Positions 34,426 to 42,679 of a stretch of 64,000 nucleotides of DNA are shown here, piece by piece. The position numbers were made by a program, and so were the translations under genes. This DNA is from Pseudokineococcus marinus. Its GTDB lineage: Bacteria > Actinomycetota > Actinomycetes > Actinomycetales > Quadrisphaeraceae. The notes below the pieces were generated by a model. The model made no database searches and was not told the origin of the DNA. It saw only the letters and a program-made list of their open reading frames with translations. How positions within the stretch are numbered: position 1 is the first letter of the stretch; the number at the start of each line of letters is the position of its first letter. The DNA is taken from positions 62,001-126,000 of the forward strand of contig NZ_JBBHZZ010000002.1 in assembly GCF_037482405.1 (NCBI RefSeq). The letters are read 5' to 3'.

Positions 34426-35729
34426 GCCACACCACCGAGGGCCAGGGCGCCCGGGGCCAGGGCGCCGGGAGTCATGGCGCCGGGAGTCAGGGCGCCGGAG
34501 GCCGGAGCGCCGAGGGCGGACGCCCCCGGCGGACCGCTCCGCCGCCCCCCGACGGCTTCGCCGTGCGGGCCGTGGCCCTCCCCGGCGTCCCGGAGGTGCG
34601 CCCGGGCCACGACCTCGGCGCCCTGCTCGTCGACGCCGTGGCGCGGGCCGGCCTCGCCCTGCGGGACGACGACGTCCTCGTCGTCGCGAGCAAGGTCGTC
34701 GCCAAGGCCGAGGGCCGGTCCGTGCGGGCGCGCGGGCGCGCCGCGGCCGTGGACGCGCAGACGGTGCGCGTCGTCGCCGAGCGCGGCCTGCCGGGCGGGG
34801 CGACCACCCGCGTCGTCCAGTCGCGCAGCGGCCCCGTCCTCGCCGCCGCCGGCGTCGACGCCTCCGACGTGGAGCCGGGCACGGTGCTCCTCCTCCCGGC
34901 CGACCCCGACGCCTCGGCCCGCGCCCTGCGCGCGCGCGTCACCGAGCTGACGGGCGCCTCGCCCGCGGTCGTCGTCTCCGACACGACGGGACGGCCGTGG
35001 CGCGTCGGCGTCACGGACCTCGCGCTCGGCGTCGCGGGCCTGACGGCCCTCGACGACGTGCGCGGGGAGGTCGACCGCTTCGGGCGGCCGATGGAGGTCA
35101 CCGTGCGGGCGGTGGCCGACGAGGTCGCGGCCCTCGGCGACCTCGTCAAGGGCAAGGCGGCCGGGACGCCGGTGGCGCTCGTCCGCGGCCTCGGCGGCAC
35201 GGGCGCGATCGCACCCTCGCGCTCCACCGGAGGCCGAGACTCTGCGCCGCTGGCCGAGGTGGGTGGTCCCGACGGCGACGGGGCCGCCGCCTGCACGCGG
35301 ACGGGGCCGAGCGACTGGTTCGCCTACGGGCACGTCGAGGCGGTGCGCGCTGCGCTGGGCTCCGCCCCGGGCGCCGTGGAGCCGCCGCCCGTCGACCCGG
35401 CGGCCGACACCGACCGGGCGCGGCTGCGGCGCGCCCTGGCCGTCGCCACGGGCCCGGGCGCCCCGGACGGCGCCCGCGCCGTCCTCGACGACCCGACCGC
35501 TGGCCCGACCGCCGGCCCGACCGCTCGTACGGGGTCGGCGGCCGCCGCGGTCGTCGCCGTCAGCGGATCCCCGCTCGCCGTCGGCGCCCTGGCCGAGCGG
35601 GTGCGGCTCGCCCTGTGGGCCGAGGGGCTGGACGCGGAGGTCAGGGCGACGGACGCGCGCGCCGGCGACGCACCGGCCGCGGCCGCGGACGTCGTCGTCA
35701 CGGGGCCCGGCGGGGCGGCGCCGCGCTGA
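34422..35729 (+). CDS. fbiB: Coenzyme F420-0:L-glutamate ligase (FbiB without a recognisable nitroreductase domain)
   Basis: 435 residues. After a Gly/Ser/Gln-rich repeat tail (about 1-45) comes the CofE-type gamma-glutamyl ligase domain: VRPGHDLGALLVDAV, LVVASKVVAKAEGR, VVVSDTTGRPWRVGVTDLALG, DDVRGEVDRFGRPMEVT and DLVKGKAAGTPVALVRGLG. It adds glutamates to F420-0 using GTP. Mycobacterial FbiB (448 residues) carries a C-terminal FMN nitroreductase domain that reduces dehydro-F420-0. The last ~130 residues here show none of its motifs, only Ala-rich sequence. The coding overlap with fbiA guarantees co-expression. Confidence 0.88.
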   Translation: MSHTTEGQGARGQGAGSHGAGSQGAGGRSAEGGRPRRTAPPPPDGFAVRAVALPGVPEVRPGHDLGALLVDAVARAGLALRDDDVLVVASKVVAKAEGRSVRARGRAAAVDAQTVRVVAERGLPGGATTRVVQSRSGPVLAAAGVDASDVEPGTVLLLPADPDASARALRARVTELTGASPAVVVSDTTGRPWRVGVTDLALGVAGLTALDDVRGEVDRFGRPMEVTVRAVADEVAALGDLVKGKAAGTPVALVRGLGGTGAIAPSRSTGGRDSAPLAEVGGPDGDGAAACTRTGPSDWFAYGHVEAVRAALGSAPGAVEPPPVDPAADTDRARLRRALAVATGPGAPDGARAVLDDPTAGPTAGPTARTGSAAAAVVAVSGSPLAVGALAERVRLALWAEGLDAEVRATDARAGDAPAAAADVVVTGPGGAAPR

Positions 35730-35756
35730 CGACCTGGAGCCGGCCGCCCCCGAGGT

Positions 35757-35774
35757 CCACCACCGCCGTGGTGG
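35757..35774. terminator. Hairpin between convergent fbiB and glycosylase genes
   Basis: A 7-bp stem CCACCAC/GTGGTGG with a CGCC tetraloop, 28 bp past the fbiB stop and upstream of the stop of the convergent glycosylase gene. It could terminate transcription in both directions. Confidence 0.5.
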
Positions 35775-35849
35775 TGGAGCACGTGGGGCGGTGGCCGGCG
35801 CGTCGCCCCACGAGGTCGACCACCGCCGGGTCGGGCCGGGGCCGACGCC

Positions 35850-36923
35850 TCAGCGGCCGCCGGCGCTGGCGGGCGTGTGCGTGGGCAGCGTCATCCGCGG
35901 CCCCCGCCGAGGGCGGCGGGCGCCGGACATCTCGAGCAGGCGCTGCACGCGGTAGCGGTGGCCGCGGTAGGGCTCGATGACCTCGGCGCAGGCGTCGTCG
36001 TCGAGCACCTCGCCGGTGAGGGCCCAGGTGACGTCCTTGGCCACGTGGTAGTCGGCGAAGGAGAACGCGTCGGCGTCGCCGTGGGCGCGCTGGCGCACCT
36101 CGGCGGCCGTCCAGACCCCCACCCCGGGCAGGCTCCGCAGCGCCGCCTCGACGCGCTCGGGCGGCAGCAGCAGCGTCCGCTCGAGCCCCTCGGCCGAGCG
36201 CGCGGCCGTCTGCACGACGCGGCTGCGGCGCTGCTCGACGCCGGCTCGGAGCCACTCCCAGCTCGGCACCGCGCGCCACGCCGCCGCGGACGGGGGGACG
36301 CGCATGCCGGCCGCCGGGCCGCCGGGGGCCGCGGCGGGGCCGGGCGCCGGGTCACCGAAGCGCTCGAGGAGGCGCCGCCAGCCGCGGTGCGCCTCGACGC
36401 CGGTGACGACCTGCTCGATCGCCGCGCCGGCCGTCGCCTCGAGCACGGCGCCGGTCCGCGGCACCCGCCACCCCCGGTGGCGGCGGTGCGCCTCGACGAG
36501 GCGGGCGTGCTGCGGCAGCGGGGCGAAGCCGGCGTCGTCGTCGCCGTCCCCGAGGAGCGCCGGGACGCCGTCGAGGACGTGCGCGGCGCCGTCGCCCCAC
36601 GCGCGGGCCCGGACGACCCCCTCGGCGGGGACGGGCAGCAGGTGCAGCAGGGCCGTGCCGGCGGGCGTGCGGGTGGCCCACCAGTGCTCGCCCGCGGCGG
36701 CGCCCCGGCGGACGGCCGGGTCGCCGGCACCGCGCCGCAGCGGCGAGAGGACGGCCGTGACGTCGAGCGCCCGCCCCGGCCGCCACGTGCGCTCCCGCGG
36801 GGTCGCGGCCGCGGTCGACCGCCCGGGAAGGCTGCCGGACGGCGCCCGTCGCGCCGGCGCGACGGCGCCCCGGCCCCCGAGGAGCCCCCGGGCGCCGGGC
36901 GGCAGGTGGTCGTGCTCGGTCAC
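35850..36923 (-). CDS. AlkA-like DNA-3-methyladenine glycosylase (HhH-GPD)
   Basis: 357 residues. The base-excision repair fold is shown by LRSLPGVGVWTAAEVRQRAHGDADAFSFADYHVAKD: the helix-hairpin-helix, then the catalytic Asp in the ADY segment as in AlkA. The N-terminal half (HARLVEAHRRHRGWRVPRTGAVLEATAGAAIEQVVTG) supplies the wall of the base pocket. The substrate is probably alkylated purines. GTG 36923 is the first sensible start; a longer frame runs into the 41-bp repeat array upstream and is not credible. The gene is divergent from the TIGR03089 gene. The C-terminal tail is Arg/Pro-rich. Confidence 0.82.
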   Translation of the reverse strand: MTEHDHLPPGARGLLGGRGAVAPARRAPSGSLPGRSTAAATPRERTWRPGRALDVTAVLSPLRRGAGDPAVRRGAAAGEHWWATRTPAGTALLHLLPVPAEGVVRARAWGDGAAHVLDGVPALLGDGDDDAGFAPLPQHARLVEAHRRHRGWRVPRTGAVLEATAGAAIEQVVTGVEAHRGWRRLLERFGDPAPGPAAAPGGPAAGMRVPPSAAAWRAVPSWEWLRAGVEQRRSRVVQTAARSAEGLERTLLLPPERVEAALRSLPGVGVWTAAEVRQRAHGDADAFSFADYHVAKDVTWALTGEVLDDDACAEVIEPYRGHRYRVQRLLEMSGARRPRRGPRMTLPTHTPASAGGR

Positions 36924-36980
36924 GCGGCCAGTGTGCCCCGCTCCCCCGACAGCCCCGACGGTGCCGCACAGGTCCTCCGT

Positions 36981-37175
36981 CGCGACGGTGACGCCTCCTC
37001 CGCCCCTCGAGGGCTCCAGGAGGCGAAGGTGACGCCTCCTCCACCTTTGAAGGGGGCCAGGACGCGAAGGTGGCGCCCCCTCCACCTCTCAGGGGGGCCA
37101 GGACGCGAAGGTGACGCCTCCTTCACACCGGAGAGGGACCAGGACGCGAAGGTGACGCCCCCTTCACGTGTCGCG
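36981..37175. repeat. 41-bp tandem repeat (4.7 copies) in a divergent promoter region
   Basis: The 391-bp gap between the divergent glycosylase and TIGR03089 genes holds units starting at 36981, 37022, 37063, 37104 and 37145 (the last partial), each beginning CGCGAAGGTGACGCCTCCT with a variable centre and ending CCAGGA. The unit is not a multiple of three, so it is not coding. Each contains GAAGG...CCTTC-type inverted half-sites on the minus strand. The rest of the gap has a -10-like TAGGGT near 37248 and a hairpin at 37264-37282. Confidence 0.9.
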
Positions 37176-37263
37176 CGGTCCGGGGACGCGGAGACCGGCG
37201 CCCCGTGCGCGGCAGCGGCGGGTCTGCGGGCGGGGCCGCGGCGACCGTAGGGTCGAGAGCACC

Positions 37264-37282
37264 GGTGGTCCCCCGGACCACC
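37264..37282 (+). promoter_or_regulatory. Perfect hairpin in the TIGR03089 leader
   Basis: GGTGGTCC, a CCC loop and GGACCACC form an 8-bp perfect inverted repeat 32 bp upstream of the GTG of the TIGR03089 gene, just after the TAGGGT hexamer. It may be an operator or a leader stem. Confidence 0.45.
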
Positions 37283-37314
37283 GCCCCCGCCGCCCCGTCC
37301 GGAGGAGAGCCGCC

Positions 37315-38064
37315 GTGCCCCAGCCCCCGCAGGACGACCCGTCCCGCGCCGCCGTGCCGCCCGCCGTCGCCCGCGCGCGCGACGTGCCGACGCTCCTCGA
37401 GGCGCTCGTCGACGCTGACCCGGGCCGCCCCCGCCTCACCTGGTACGGCGCCGGCGGGGAGCGCGTCGAGCTGTCCGCGCGCGTGCTCGTCAACTGGGTC
37501 GCCAAGACCGCCGACCTGCTCGCGAACGAGTGCGACGTCGAGCCCGGCGACGTCGTCTCGCTGGCGCTGCCGCCGTCGTGGCGCACGACCGTCCTCGCCC
37601 TGGCCGCCTGGTGCGTCGGCGCCGAGCCGTCCTGGGACGGCGACGAGGGCGAGGTCCTCGACGACCTCGAGCCGCAGCCCCCCGCCGTCCTCGTGACGAC
37701 CGCCGACGGCCCCGTCGGCCCGGCCGGCCGCGTCGTCGTCGTCGACCTCCCCGCCCTCTCGCGCTCCGCGGCGGGCGGCCCTCCCGGGGCGCTGGACTAC
37801 AACGCCGAGGTCACCGGCCGCGACGACGTCCTCGCCGTCGACGAGCAGGTGCAGGACCGGCGGGTGCTCGAGCTCGCCGACGACCTGGCTCGCATCAGCG
37901 ACTTCCGCCCCGGCGAGCGCGTCCTCGGCGCGGCCGAGGACCTCGACCCGGACCTCGTGCTCGGGGCGCTGCGGCGCGACGGCTCCGTCGTCGCCGTCGC
38001 GGCCGACGCCGGGCTCGACCTCGACGACCTCGCGGCGCAGGAGCAGGCGACCGCCCGCGCCTGA
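37315..38064 (+). CDS. TIGR03089 family protein
   Basis: 249 residues. The actinobacterial TIGR03089 family resembles only the N-terminal part of AMP-binding acyl-CoA synthetases: VPTLLEALVDADPGRPRLTWYGAGGERVELSARVLVNWVAKTADLL, then DVVSLALPPSWRTTVLALAAWCVGAEP. No adenylation motif (such as the P-loop TSGTTG) is present, so catalysis by itself is unlikely. GTG 37315 has GGAGGAGAG ahead of it. The gene belongs to the same conserved chromosomal region as fbiAB/manA (Rv3268 in M. tuberculosis). Function unknown. It converges with manA through a strong terminator hairpin. Confidence 0.85.
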   Translation: MPQPPQDDPSRAAVPPAVARARDVPTLLEALVDADPGRPRLTWYGAGGERVELSARVLVNWVAKTADLLANECDVEPGDVVSLALPPSWRTTVLALAAWCVGAEPSWDGDEGEVLDDLEPQPPAVLVTTADGPVGPAGRVVVVDLPALSRSAAGGPPGALDYNAEVTGRDDVLAVDEQVQDRRVLELADDLARISDFRPGERVLGAAEDLDPDLVLGALRRDGSVVAVAADAGLDLDDLAAQEQATARA

Positions 38065-38085
38065 CCGGCCGGCTCTGCTCCGGCC

Positions 38086-38117
38086 GCCCCGTCCCCGGCG
38101 TCCGCCGGGGTCGGGGC
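38086..38117. terminator. Bidirectional terminator between TIGR03089 and manA
   Basis: A 14-bp stem with one T/T mismatch (38086-38099 and 38104-38117) and a 4-nt loop GTCC fills the 54-bp gap between two convergent genes. It is the strongest hairpin noted in the window. Confidence 0.75.
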
Positions 38118-38118
38118 G

Positions 38119-39450
38119 TCAGCGCGGGACGGCCGCCACCCAGGCGACGCCGTCGCCCGCGACGCGCACCGGACCGTCGTCGTCGCGCACGAGGGCGGCG
38201 CCGCCGCGGCCGAGGCGCAGCGCGCCGCCCGCGCCCGCCGCCACGTCGACCTCGCCCGCGGTGCAGAGGACGACGCGCGGGCCGTCGACCGGCCCGGCGA
38301 CGTCGCCCCCCGCAGGCTCCAGGCGCCACAGCTCGACCTCGTCGGGGCCGGGCCGCCACACGAGGGACCCCTCGCCGGCCACCGGCTCCACCCGCGGCAC
38401 GGCCACGGGCCGCGCGTCGACGACCCGCTGCAGCTCGGCGACGTCGACGTGCTTGGTCGTGAGCCCGCCGCGCAGCACGTTGTCGGAGGCGGCCATGAGC
38501 TCCACGCCCGTGCCGGACAGGTAGGCGTGCACGTTGCCGGCCGGCAGCCAGACCGCCTCGCCCGGCTCGAGGCGCACGCGGTGCAGCAGCAGCGCCACGA
38601 GCACGCCCGGGTCGCCCGGGTGGTGGGCGGCCAGCTCGGCGACGGTGCGGCGGTCGGGGTCGACGGCGCCGTCCACGGGCTCGTCCGGCACCTCCTCCAT
38701 GCGCCCGCGCTCCCCCGCGGCCCCGGCGACGCCGCCGGCCGGACCGCCGAGCTCGTCGGGCAGGGGCGCCGGACCGCCGGGCACGGGCTCCCCGGCCGCC
38801 TCGACGGCGTCCGCCGGGCCGTCGCCCACCGGCCCGTCCTCCGCGCAGGCCGCGGACACGTCCTCGACGAGCTGGGCCACCTCCTCGGAGCCGGACAGCA
38901 GGTAGGACAGCGCCTCGCGGATCGCGGCGGGGGCGTCGTCGCCGGAGAGCACCTCGACGAGCCGGGCCGCCGACGGCACGTCCATCCGCCGCAGCGCGGC
39001 CGCCGCGACCGCGGGGTCCCGGAAACCGCACAGCGCCTCGAACGGGGTGAGCGCGACGACCATCTCGGGCTTGTGGTGCGGGTCCTTGTACGACCGGTGC
39101 GGCGCGTCGGCCGGCACGCCGGCCTCCTCCTCGCGCGCGAAGCCCTCACGGGCCTGCTCCTCGCTCGGGTGCACCTGGACGGACAGGGGCGCGCCGGCGG
39201 CGAGCACCTTGAGCAGGTAGGGCAGCCGGTCGCCGAAGCGCTCGCGCACGCGCGGGCCGAGGACGCCCGCGGGGTCGCGCGCGACGACGGCGTCCATCGG
39301 CTCCCCCGCCACGGACGCCGGGGCGCCGGGGTGGGCGCCGAGCCACAGCTCGGCCTGGGGGCGGCCGTCGGCCGCCAGCCCCAGCAGCTCGGGCAGCGCG
39401 GTGCGCGACCCCCACGCGTAGTCCCGGACGACGCCCGTCAGCAGCTCCAC
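38119..39450 (-). CDS. manA: Mannose-6-phosphate isomerase, class I
   Basis: 443 residues of cupin-type zinc enzyme that interconverts fructose-6-phosphate and mannose-6-phosphate. Zinc and active-site motifs are LSVQVHPSEEQA (Gln, His), DPHHKPEMVVAL (Glu) and AGNVHAYLSGTGVELMAASDNVLRGGLTTKHVDV. An insertion rich in Pro/Gly/Asp (about 195-255) is not usual. GTG 39450 begins at the conserved VRDYAWGS region. It has no Shine-Dalgarno, but TAGCCT lies seven bases upstream, suggesting a leaderless transcript like that of manB. Together with manB it feeds GDP-mannose. Confidence 0.95.
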   Translation of the reverse strand: MELLTGVVRDYAWGSRTALPELLGLAADGRPQAELWLGAHPGAPASVAGEPMDAVVARDPAGVLGPRVRERFGDRLPYLLKVLAAGAPLSVQVHPSEEQAREGFAREEEAGVPADAPHRSYKDPHHKPEMVVALTPFEALCGFRDPAVAAAALRRMDVPSAARLVEVLSGDDAPAAIREALSYLLSGSEEVAQLVEDVSAACAEDGPVGDGPADAVEAAGEPVPGGPAPLPDELGGPAGGVAGAAGERGRMEEVPDEPVDGAVDPDRRTVAELAAHHPGDPGVLVALLLHRVRLEPGEAVWLPAGNVHAYLSGTGVELMAASDNVLRGGLTTKHVDVAELQRVVDARPVAVPRVEPVAGEGSLVWRPGPDEVELWRLEPAGGDVAGPVDGPRVVLCTAGEVDVAAGAGGALRLGRGGAALVRDDDGPVRVAGDGVAWVAAVPR

Positions 39451-39573
39451 GCGCCGGAGGCTACGGGGCCCCACGAGCGCGGGAGGCCCGCCCCGCCGCC
39501 CGGGCCCGGGGCGGGAAGGGGGCGGGGCGCTGGTACGGGACGGCGGCGCCGCACGCCGGCGGCGCCCCGGGCC

Positions 39574-39600
39574 TCAAGTCCGGGGCGCGGGCGCCCGAGG
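39574..39600 (+). promoter_or_regulatory. Sigma-28-like promoter of the DUF1800 operon (leaderless)
   Basis: TCAAG (39574-39578), 16 nt, CCGA (39595-39598), then ten bases to GTG 39609. The distance places the transcript start at or next to the start codon, so the DUF1800 message is probably leaderless. The -35 also lies within a 7-bp stem-loop, GCCCCGG/CCGGGGC (39564-39586). Confidence 0.6.
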
Positions 39601-39608
39601 ACGTCCTC

Positions 39609-41315
39609 GTGACGCAGGAGCATCCCGCCGAGGAGCACGTCGAGGAGGCCCGGCTGCCGCAGCAGCGCGGGGTCGCCGGACCGGCCGCGGACGACGGCGG
39701 CCGACCGGTGGCGGGCGCCGCCCGGGCCGCCGGGCGCCGGCGCCTGCTCACGACCCTCGTCGGCGCCGTCGCGACCGCCGCCGGCTCCGGCGCCGTGTCC
39801 GCCGCCGCCACGGGCGCCGTCGCCCCGGCCGCCCTGCCGGCCGCCGTCCCCGGCCGCCCCGAGCGCCGGGCGCTCGCCCAGATCCGCGCCGAGGAGCCCT
39901 TCCCCACCGACCGCGCGTCCGTCGTCCACCTCGTCCAGCGGACCACGTGGGGAGCCACCCCCCAGCTCCTCGAGGAGGTCCGCGCCCGCGGTCCCGAGGC
40001 GTGGCTGGAGGAGCAGCTGGCCCCTGACGCGGTCGCCGACCCCGTCGCCGACGACCTCGCCCGCCGCTACCGCTGGCACGGCTGGTCGATCTCCCGCGTC
40101 CGCCAGGAGCTGCCCGCGGGCGACTGGGAGCTGCTGTGGGACCTCGGCTCGCTGACCTTCGCCCGCTACGTGTGGGGGCGCCGGCAGCTGCACGAGGTCA
40201 TGGCCGACTTCTGGTCCAACCACCTCAACGTGACGTGCCCGTCCTCCGACGTGTGGGACAACCGCCACGACTACGACGCCACGGTCGTCCGCCGCCACGC
40301 GCTCGGGCGCTTCAGCGACATGCTCGTGGCCTCGGCGCGCCACCCCGCCATGCTCCGCTACCTCGACAACGCGAGCTCCGGGCGCTGGCACCCCAACGAG
40401 AACTACGCCCGCGAGCTCATGGAGCTGCACACGCTCGGCGTCTCGGCGGGCTACACCGAGCTCGACGTCCGCGCCGCCGCGCGCGTCCTCACCGGCCTCA
40501 CCGTGGACGACGCCACCGGCCTGTACCGCTACGACGCCTACCGCCACGACACGGGAGCCGCCACCGTCCTGGGCTGGCGCACGGAGGCCCACTCCGCCGC
40601 CGCGGGCGAGGAGAAGGCGCTGTCCCTCCTGCGCTGGCTCGCCGTCCACCCTTCGACCGCCCGCTTCCTCGCGCGCAAGCTGTGCGTGCGCTTCGTCTCC
40701 GACGAGCCGCCGTCCGCCCTCGTGGAGCGGGTGGCCCAGGAGTACCTCCGCACCGGCACCGACGTCGCCGCCACCCTGCGGCTCCTCTTCCGCTCGCCGG
40801 AGTTCTGGGCCTCGGCGGGGGCGAAGACCCGGCGCCCGCTCGAGGGCTACGTCGCCGCGCTGCGCCTGCTCGGCGTCGGGCCCGACGCGCGGGGCACCAC
40901 AGGTCTCAGCCACCTCAGCTGGCTGAGCCGCGAGATGGGCCAGCAGCCGCTGGCCTGGCCCGCCCCCAACGGCTACCCGGACGTCGCCGTCGCCTGGCAG
41001 TCGGCGAGCGCGACGCTCTACCGCTGGAACCGGGTGATCCTCGCGGCCGGCGGCTGGTGGCCGAACATGCTGACCTTCCGGCCCCTGCGCCAGCTGCTGC
41101 CCGCCCAGCTGCCCGCCACCTACGGCGGCCTCTTCGACGAGCTGGGCCGCAGCCTCCTGCTCCGCCCCCTGCAGGGCCGCGAGCGCACCGCGCTCCTCGG
41201 CTTCTGCGGCAAGACCGAGACCTCGCCCCTGAGGTCGACCGACGAGTGGCTCGGCTGGCGGCTGCACCACCTCGTCGCCACCGTCCTCGACGCCCCCGCC
41301 CACATGGTCCGGTGA
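39609..41315 (+). CDS. DUF1800 family exported protein
   Basis: 568 residues. A long charged tail leads to GRRRLLTTLVGAVATAAGSGAVSAAA, a Tat-like signal (RR before the hydrophobic core). DUF1800 proper contains VVHLVQRTTWGATPQLLEEV, EVMADFWSNHLNV, MLRYLDNASSGRWHPNENYARELMELHTLGVSAGYTELDVRAAARVLTG, and SPEFWASAGAKTRRPLEGYVAALRLLG. The family is nearly always paired with DUF1501, as here, and has no proven activity. The start GTG fits a leaderless promoter. The stop overlaps the DUF1501 ATG (TGATG). Confidence 0.92.
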   Translation: MTQEHPAEEHVEEARLPQQRGVAGPAADDGGRPVAGAARAAGRRRLLTTLVGAVATAAGSGAVSAAATGAVAPAALPAAVPGRPERRALAQIRAEEPFPTDRASVVHLVQRTTWGATPQLLEEVRARGPEAWLEEQLAPDAVADPVADDLARRYRWHGWSISRVRQELPAGDWELLWDLGSLTFARYVWGRRQLHEVMADFWSNHLNVTCPSSDVWDNRHDYDATVVRRHALGRFSDMLVASARHPAMLRYLDNASSGRWHPNENYARELMELHTLGVSAGYTELDVRAAARVLTGLTVDDATGLYRYDAYRHDTGAATVLGWRTEAHSAAAGEEKALSLLRWLAVHPSTARFLARKLCVRFVSDEPPSALVERVAQEYLRTGTDVAATLRLLFRSPEFWASAGAKTRRPLEGYVAALRLLGVGPDARGTTGLSHLSWLSREMGQQPLAWPAPNGYPDVAVAWQSASATLYRWNRVILAAGGWWPNMLTFRPLRQLLPAQLPATYGGLFDELGRSLLLRPLQGRERTALLGFCGKTETSPLRSTDEWLGWRLHHLVATVLDAPAHMVR

Positions 41316-42679
41316 TGACGATGCCCCAGCACCATCCGCAGCACCTGCTCCGCGCCCGTCGCGGGCGCGCTCCCGGGCCGGTCCCGGCGCCGCGCCGCTC
41401 CGGCGACGACGCGACCGCCGGCTCCGCGACGGCGACGGCGTGCGGCTGCCCCGAGGACGGCCCCACCCGCCGCAGCGTCCTCGGCGCCCTCGGCGTCGGC
41501 GCCCTCGCCGCCGCGGCCGGCACGGGCACGAGCACCCGGGTGGCCATGGCCGCGCCCGGCTACACGGGCGACGTCCTCGTGGTCCTCTCCCTGCGCGGCG
41601 GCTTCGACGGCCTGTCCGCCGTCGCGCCCGTCGGCGACCCGGCCTACGCCGCCCTGCGGCCCGACATCGGCGTCCCCGGGCAGGCGGCGCTCATGCTCGA
41701 CCGGACCTTCGGCCTGCACCCCTCCCTGCGGGCGCTCAAGCCGCTGTACGACAGCGGCCAGCTCGGGGTCGTCCACGCCGTCGGGCAGGCGAGCCGCAGC
41801 CGCTCGCACTTCTCGGCCATGGAGGAGATGGAGCGCGCGGCGCCCGGCACGAGCCTGCGCACGGGGTGGCTCGACCGCACGCTCGGCACCCGCGGCCAGC
41901 TCTCGCCCCTCGCCGCGCTCCAGGTCGGCAGCCCCATCGCCTCCTCCGGCTTCGCCGGGCCGGTGCCCGAGGTGACCATGCGCACCATCGGCACCTTCGT
42001 CATGGACGGGCCCGACACCGACGTCGAGCGCGCGCGGTGGAACCAGGCGCTGCGCACCCTGCACGGGGAGGGCCCGCGGACCGTCAGCGCCGCCGGGCTC
42101 GCCGCGGTCGACGCCGTCGAGCGCCTGCGCGCCGTCCCCGACGCCGGGGCGCGCGGCCTCTACCCGACCGGTGAGCTCGGCGACGCCCTGTGCGACGTCG
42201 CCCGCCTCGTCCGGGCCCGCGCCGGCGTCCAGGTCGTCGCGGTCGACTCCGGCGACTGGGACATGCACGCCGGCCTCGGCCGCCACGACCGCGGCTGGAT
42301 GAGCGAGAAGCTCACCGAGCTGGGGAACGCCCTCGCGGCCTTCGCCCGCGACCTCGGGCCGCTGATGTCGGGGGTGACGCTCATGACGCTCTCGGAGTTC
42401 GGCCGGCGAGCCGGCCAGAACGGCTCCGGCGGCCTCGACCACGGCCACGCCAACGCCGTCCTCATGATGGGCGGCGGCGTCGTCGGCGGCCGCGTCCACG
42501 GTCGCTGGCCGGGGCTCGGCGGCTCCCAGCTCGACGACGGCGCCCTGGCCGGGACCACCGACTACCGCACCGTCGTCGCCGAGGTCCTGCAGAAGCGGTG
42601 CGGCGCGGGCTCGCTCGCCGAGGTGCTGCCCGGCCTGCCGTCCGTCGCACCGCTGGGGGTCGTCCGTGCGCGCGCCTGA
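41315..42679 (+). CDS. DUF1501 family exported protein
   Basis: 454 residues. The signal region is DGPTRRSVLGALGVGALAAAAGTG, a clear twin-arginine motif. The DUF1501 domain resembles the alkaline phosphatase/sulfatase superfamily: VLVVLSLRGGFDGLSAVAP, FGLHPSLRALKPLYDSGQLGVVHAVG, SRSHFSAMEEME, VVAVDSGDWDMHAG and LSEFGRRAGQNGSGGLDHGHANAVLMMGGGV. Those Asp/His residues could bind metals. It starts at ATG 41315 inside the stop of the DUF1800 gene and overlaps the LGFP gene by 14 bp, so all three are coupled. Substrate unknown. Confidence 0.92.
   Translation: MTMPQHHPQHLLRARRGRAPGPVPAPRRSGDDATAGSATATACGCPEDGPTRRSVLGALGVGALAAAAGTGTSTRVAMAAPGYTGDVLVVLSLRGGFDGLSAVAPVGDPAYAALRPDIGVPGQAALMLDRTFGLHPSLRALKPLYDSGQLGVVHAVGQASRSRSHFSAMEEMERAAPGTSLRTGWLDRTLGTRGQLSPLAALQVGSPIASSGFAGPVPEVTMRTIGTFVMDGPDTDVERARWNQALRTLHGEGPRTVSAAGLAAVDAVERLRAVPDAGARGLYPTGELGDALCDVARLVRARAGVQVVAVDSGDWDMHAGLGRHDRGWMSEKLTELGNALAAFARDLGPLMSGVTLMTLSEFGRRAGQNGSGGLDHGHANAVLMMGGGVVGGRVHGRWPGLGGSQLDDGALAGTTDYRTVVAEVLQKRCGAGSLAEVLPGLPSVAPLGVVRARA

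Noticed and set aside
36981..37175. CRISPR array
   Set aside because: Units of 41 bp abut each other with no unique spacers of constant length, and no cas genes are present.
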